A DNA stretch of 64,000 nucleotides from Wuchereria bancrofti (taxonomy: Eukaryota; Nematoda; Chromadorea; Rhabditida; Onchocercidae): contig SSBO01000012.1 of NCBI GenBank assembly GCA_005281725.1, positions 21,096,779-21,160,778 of the forward strand. Reading direction: 5' to 3'. The position numbers and the translations under genes were made by a program. This document shows positions 60,254 to 64,000 of this stretch, piece by piece (positions within the stretch are counted from its first letter, which is position 1; every line of letters begins with the position of its first letter). The notes beneath the pieces were generated by a model. It was not told the origin of the DNA and made no database searches. It worked only from the letters and a program-made list of their open reading frames with translations.

Positions 60254-62542
60254 ATGACTGAAGCATGGGTGACACTGGCGACATCAGATGGTTATGCTAT
60301 TGGAGCACTTGTTTTAGCTCATTCGTTGAAAATTCAAAAAACTACCAAAAAGCTACATTGTATGATAACAACTGGTGTATCACAACAACTTAGGTTAGCT
60401 GTATATTTTATAATTAATAATAATTCATTACTTTTCCCTTTTTTTCTTTTTCAAAATTTTATAAAAATATCAGTAATAAATGAATTTATAAGATTAGCCT
60501 TACATAAAATAATTTAATTTAAAGGGATGAGCTTGCTGCAACATTTGATAGTATTAATTTGGTGAATATTTTGGATAGCAACGATACAGCAAATTTACAT
60601 TTAATTGGTAGACCTGATTTGGGTGTAACTTTTACTAAAATACATTGTTGGAGGCTTACACAATATACTAAATGTATTTTTCTCGACGCTGATTGCCTTG
60701 TTAGTTTTAGAATTTTTTTACTTTTTATAAAATGTTTAACGAAATAATATTATATGTACAATTTTTTTTTTCTCTTTCATTAATTTAGCTTTATGATTCA
60801 TTGATAATTTTAATTTCGTTATTTTAGCTTTATGATTCGTTGACAATTTTAATTTCATTGTTCTAGCTTTATGATTCGTTGACAATTTTAATTTCATTGT
60901 TCTGGCTTTATGATTCGTTGACAATTTTAATTTCATTAATTTAGCTTTATAATTCATTGACAAATTTTAATTTCATTATTTTAGCTTTATAATTCATTGA
61001 CAAATTTTAATTTCATTATTTTAGCTTTGTGATTCGTTGATAATTTTAATTTTATTAATTTAGCTATGAAATTCAATTTTTTCTTTTTTTTTTTTGTTAA
61101 TATATTCAGGTTATTCAAAATGCTGACGAATTATTCGATCATGATGAATTATCTGCTGTGGCAGATATTGGTTGGCCGGATTGCTTTAATTCAGGTGTTT
61201 TCGTTTATAAACCATCTGAACAAACATATTTGGACATTTTAAATTTTGCTCTTGAACATGGCTCCTTTGATGGTATACAATTTGTTTATTTGTATTTCAT
61301 TTTTTCTTTCTTGTCAAATATCTATCTGAAAAAATGTTGAGAAGGCTAAATTAATTAAATTAGAAATTATGCAACATCTATTAGATGATTATTTATTCAT
61401 TCATTTTGTTGAATTTAATTAATTCAACTTTGATATATCATTTTTTCGTCCCTTTTTTTTCTTATTATTAAAATTAGAATGGTATATAATTAAATCTAGT
61501 TATCGTTCAATTGTTTATAGGTGGTGACCAAGGTCTATTGAATCAATTTTTCAAAGGTTGGCGAGATAAACCACCTGCTTTTCGATTACCTTTCATTTAT
61601 AATATGACTTCTGGAGCAATTTACACTTATGCTGCTGCTTTTAAAAAGTACGGTGCCCAGGTATGCTTCTATTATTCCACTAAAACAACTCATTAATTAG
61701 ATTATTAATGTTGAAAAAAGAAATTCTGAAATTGTAAAACATTAGTCAGTGCAATGTTTACAAACAAATTTGTGATATTAATTGCTGTAATTTTATTTTA
61801 TTATGAATTATTCATTCAAGCATTTACTGAAATTATTGCATCGTTTCAAGAAAAAACAAAAAAAATTTCCGATAAAACTTGAGCCTATTTTATTCGTATT
61901 ATAAGTTGAAAATTAACTAACTTTATTTTAATTTTTATCTATGCTAAAGCTATTTTTTGAATGTATTTAAATTTTTATATCATAATTCAATGATTAGCGC
62001 TAATTGACTAATTGAAATGGTTATTAAATTTCATTTATTTAATAATTTAGGTGAAAATTGTACACTTTCTGGGTCCAGTGAAGCCATGGCAACAATCATC
62101 GGATAGTGTCCATTACTCCGAGCATCTTGACTACTGGTGGTCATTGTTTAAAAGTCGACTGACCTCGAATCTCGTCACATTACATGTGAGTTCGTCACCT
62201 TCTTCACCATCATCTCAACGTGTCACAGAGATAATCACCGCCATCACCACTACCGCACCATCACTATCCTCAGCCACTATTTTCACAACTACTACTGCTA
62301 CTACTACTGCTAATGCTACTGCTGTTTCTTCTGTCACCAACATTCCCTTTACTTCTGGACAGGATACTAGTAAATATGGCCGAAGAAGTATGTCAGCAAT
62401 TCTGTCACATAGCGGCGGTGTCAACCCACCTAATCCTCTCTGCATGCCAGTTTTCCGTTGTATACCGCCAGTTTATGGGGCATGGAGACCATTACGCCAT
62501 CCACCCACTCATCTCGCCAAGCAGATGACACTTTTCTCACTT
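60254..62542 (+). CDS. gyg-1: glycogenin (self-glucosylating starter of glycogen), 5' part
   Basis: Five exons in the window: 60254-60393, 60525-60699, 61110-61272, 61521-61660 and 62051-62542 (or to 62185). All phases close. The protein matches glycogenin (GT8 family) from its first residues: [40 protein letters not shown], the metal-binding DxD as D101-A-D103 in [36 protein letters not shown], and [17 protein letters not shown], where Y194 corresponds to the self-glucosylated tyrosine of the mammalian enzyme. [12 protein letters not shown] and LDYWWSLF close the catalytic domain. A Ser/Thr-rich segment follows. Glycogenin primes glycogen in the cytosol using UDP-glucose. The usual C-terminal glycogen-synthase-binding motif is not in the window, so 3' exons probably lie beyond 64,000. 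If the last donor is not used, the frame ends at 62,605 (390 aa). The start follows an acceptor-like ttgcag. Confidence 0.93.
60776..61076. repeat. 39-40-bp minisatellite in glycogenin intron 3, about 8 copies
   Basis: Units built on tagctttatgattcgttgac plus an AT-rich remainder start near 60,787, 60,826, 60,865, 60,904, 60,943, 60,983, 61,023 and 61,062. It lies between the donor at 60,700 and the acceptor at 61,109. Confidence 0.9.
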
Positions 62543-64000
62543 GTGAGTGCACTACTACAATTGACTATTGATTTGAAATTTTTATTTTCAACACTTTTAA
62601 TCTAACTCTTCAAATTAAACTTTTCTTTTGAGCAACATTTAGGCTTGCAAGATTTTATACCATTAATACCATAATTTTATTTCCTTGGGAGTAATATATT
62701 GAATATAAGTAGCGTATCGTCTTAAATTTTCTCTTAAGTTTACAACCATATTTAGTTTATAATTCATTAAAATTAATCTATCAGAGAAATGAAAGTAAAA
62801 TTGCTAAGAATATAAGTTATATAATTTTGTATAATAACATAAACTTTTTGATTATTAGACTTAAACTCCTGTAAGATTCAAAATTTTTTAAAAGCAAGTT
62901 TAGTTCTTAGTCAATGAAATAATACAAAAGAGCACTTGAAAATCATTACTGTCAAATTAAAATTAATGACTCGTACATGTCTTCTGCTCTTAACAAACTT
63001 TGATGTGTTACAGTATAATTCAATAAACGACTTTTCGCTTAAAATAAAATTCTCGAATTTTCTTTTTTTATTGGAGATTAATTAGATCAACTAACACTGG
63101 CTGATTCCACTATTATTTATAAAACTTGAAACACTTTTTTGCTACCTTTTTTTCTGCGGGATAATTTCGAATTAGTAATACGAAAAAGAATTGCTCTGAA
63201 TTTTTTTTTTTTAATGGTACAAATGGAAATATTAATTAAATGAAAAAATTAAAGAATTAATTAAATTTAAACTTTCTGATACAAGAACAACAAGATATAT
63301 CTCCTAAAATTTCACTTTTTAAAAGGCTTCTGAAATTCTTTCCAAATTTAGAAATAACAGTTTTCATTTTGATTGTGTTTATTACTACTTAATCATTATT
63401 CTAATAATAGTTATCATGAAGAGAGTAATGATCTGATATGAATGTGACATATTCTTAGTTTAGTAATTCTTTATCTCATTTTAATCTTACAATAATTATA
63501 GTAAATTTTTTGGCAGCAAAAATATAAACTAAATTGCATGAAAATTTTGTGAACAATTTCTAATCGTTGACGTCAGTGTTTGTATAATTTATGCATGTTA
63601 TACTTATTTAATCAAATTAACAAAATACATTTACCCATCGATACAGGCAAACTCAAACTTATTATATATGCAAATTTGTATTATGAAAAAAACTTTTTTT
63701 TCTAGTCTTCAAAATTTTAAATTGTTTCAACTTGTTTCATTTCTACTCATATAAATTTGTTTGTTAAAGCAAAATCTTCAAGTTTAGAAATTCAATTTTT
63801 GGTAAGAAAAAATAGCAAGAAGCAATTGTAGATGATAGTTTCTATGAAATTTTAAAGTAATTTAAATCATAATCAAGGATGGTAGTTGAAAGTTAGAATT
63901 GTAAACCACTACTTTGATATTTAATTATCATTTCTGAAAGATATTATAGTTTAGTATGAAGGTGAGAATGGTTTGTAGTGAATGAACTGCAGGTGATAAA
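62543..64000. other. probable large glycogenin intron, nothing else recognised
   Basis: It follows a strong gtgagt donor and shows no coding segment or GC island up to the end of the window. Confidence 0.45.

Noticed and set aside
60736..60963. Lys-rich repeat protein on the minus strand
   Set aside because: It is the antisense reading of the glycogenin intron minisatellite.
1..64000. transposons, tRNA genes, CRISPR arrays, spliced-leader RNA genes
   Set aside because: I looked for terminal repeats with transposase coding, tRNA T-loop signatures, spaced repeats and the nematode SL1 sequence. None was found.

Overview
The window looks like nuclear DNA of a parasitic, filarial-type nematode. 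This is inferred from four things: the sequence is very AT-rich; genes are split into small exons with TTTCAG-like acceptors; several start codons follow acceptor-like sites closely, as expected for spliced-leader trans-splicing; and the recognisable proteins have nematode counterparts (paired CEH-36/CEH-37-type OTX factors, LIN-25/MED24, glycogenin). Species cannot be fixed from sequence alone. No bacterial, viral or transposon coding was recognised.

Layout. 1-15.9 kb is mostly AT-rich non-coding DNA. It holds a reconstructed 70-aa three-CxxC zinc-ribbon microgene (3.83-4.55 kb, minus), a tentative Cys-rich two-exon gene (8.63-9.00 kb, minus) and a compact hairpin at 9.54 kb. An OTX-type K50 homeobox gene lies at 15.9-18.0 kb (plus). 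A U1 snRNA gene lies at 20.33-20.50 kb, followed by about 180 bp of GC-rich, foldable DNA of unknown nature. A 22-exon MED24/LIN-25 Mediator gene occupies 21.1-27.5 kb (minus). An 83-aa one-helix membrane microprotein is at 29.9-30.7 kb (minus). A second OTX-type K50 homeobox gene is at 32.9-34.7 kb (plus). A MIA40/CHCHD4 gene is at 40.5-41.7 kb (minus), a short EGF-like membrane protein at 42.9-44.5 kb (plus), two adjacent secreted Trp-rich proteins at 45.6-46.7 and 47.7-49.0 kb (minus), and a four-helix membrane protein at 51.7-53.2 kb (plus). A direct duplication of about 1.17 kb around a single N at 57,655 is probably an assembly artefact. The 5' part of glycogenin (60.25-62.54 kb, plus) runs off the window.

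All multi-exon models were built by hand from reading frame, splice-site and phase continuity. In each model the phases close exactly. The genes do not form one pathway. Two themes stand out: transcription and RNA processing (two OTX factors, a Mediator subunit and U1 lie together in 15.9-34.7 kb), and secreted or membrane proteins without recognised family (42.9-53.2 kb).

The most unusual points are: a well-folded U1 snRNA whose 5' splice-site-pairing sequence carries U instead of C at position 9; a MIA40 whose catalytic CPC is CHC; a 10-bp-periodic motif array with two GGGCGTG boxes upstream of the second OTX gene; an in-frame alternative 119-codon Ser/Thr-rich segment in glycogenin; and several small genes too short for ordinary ORF calling.
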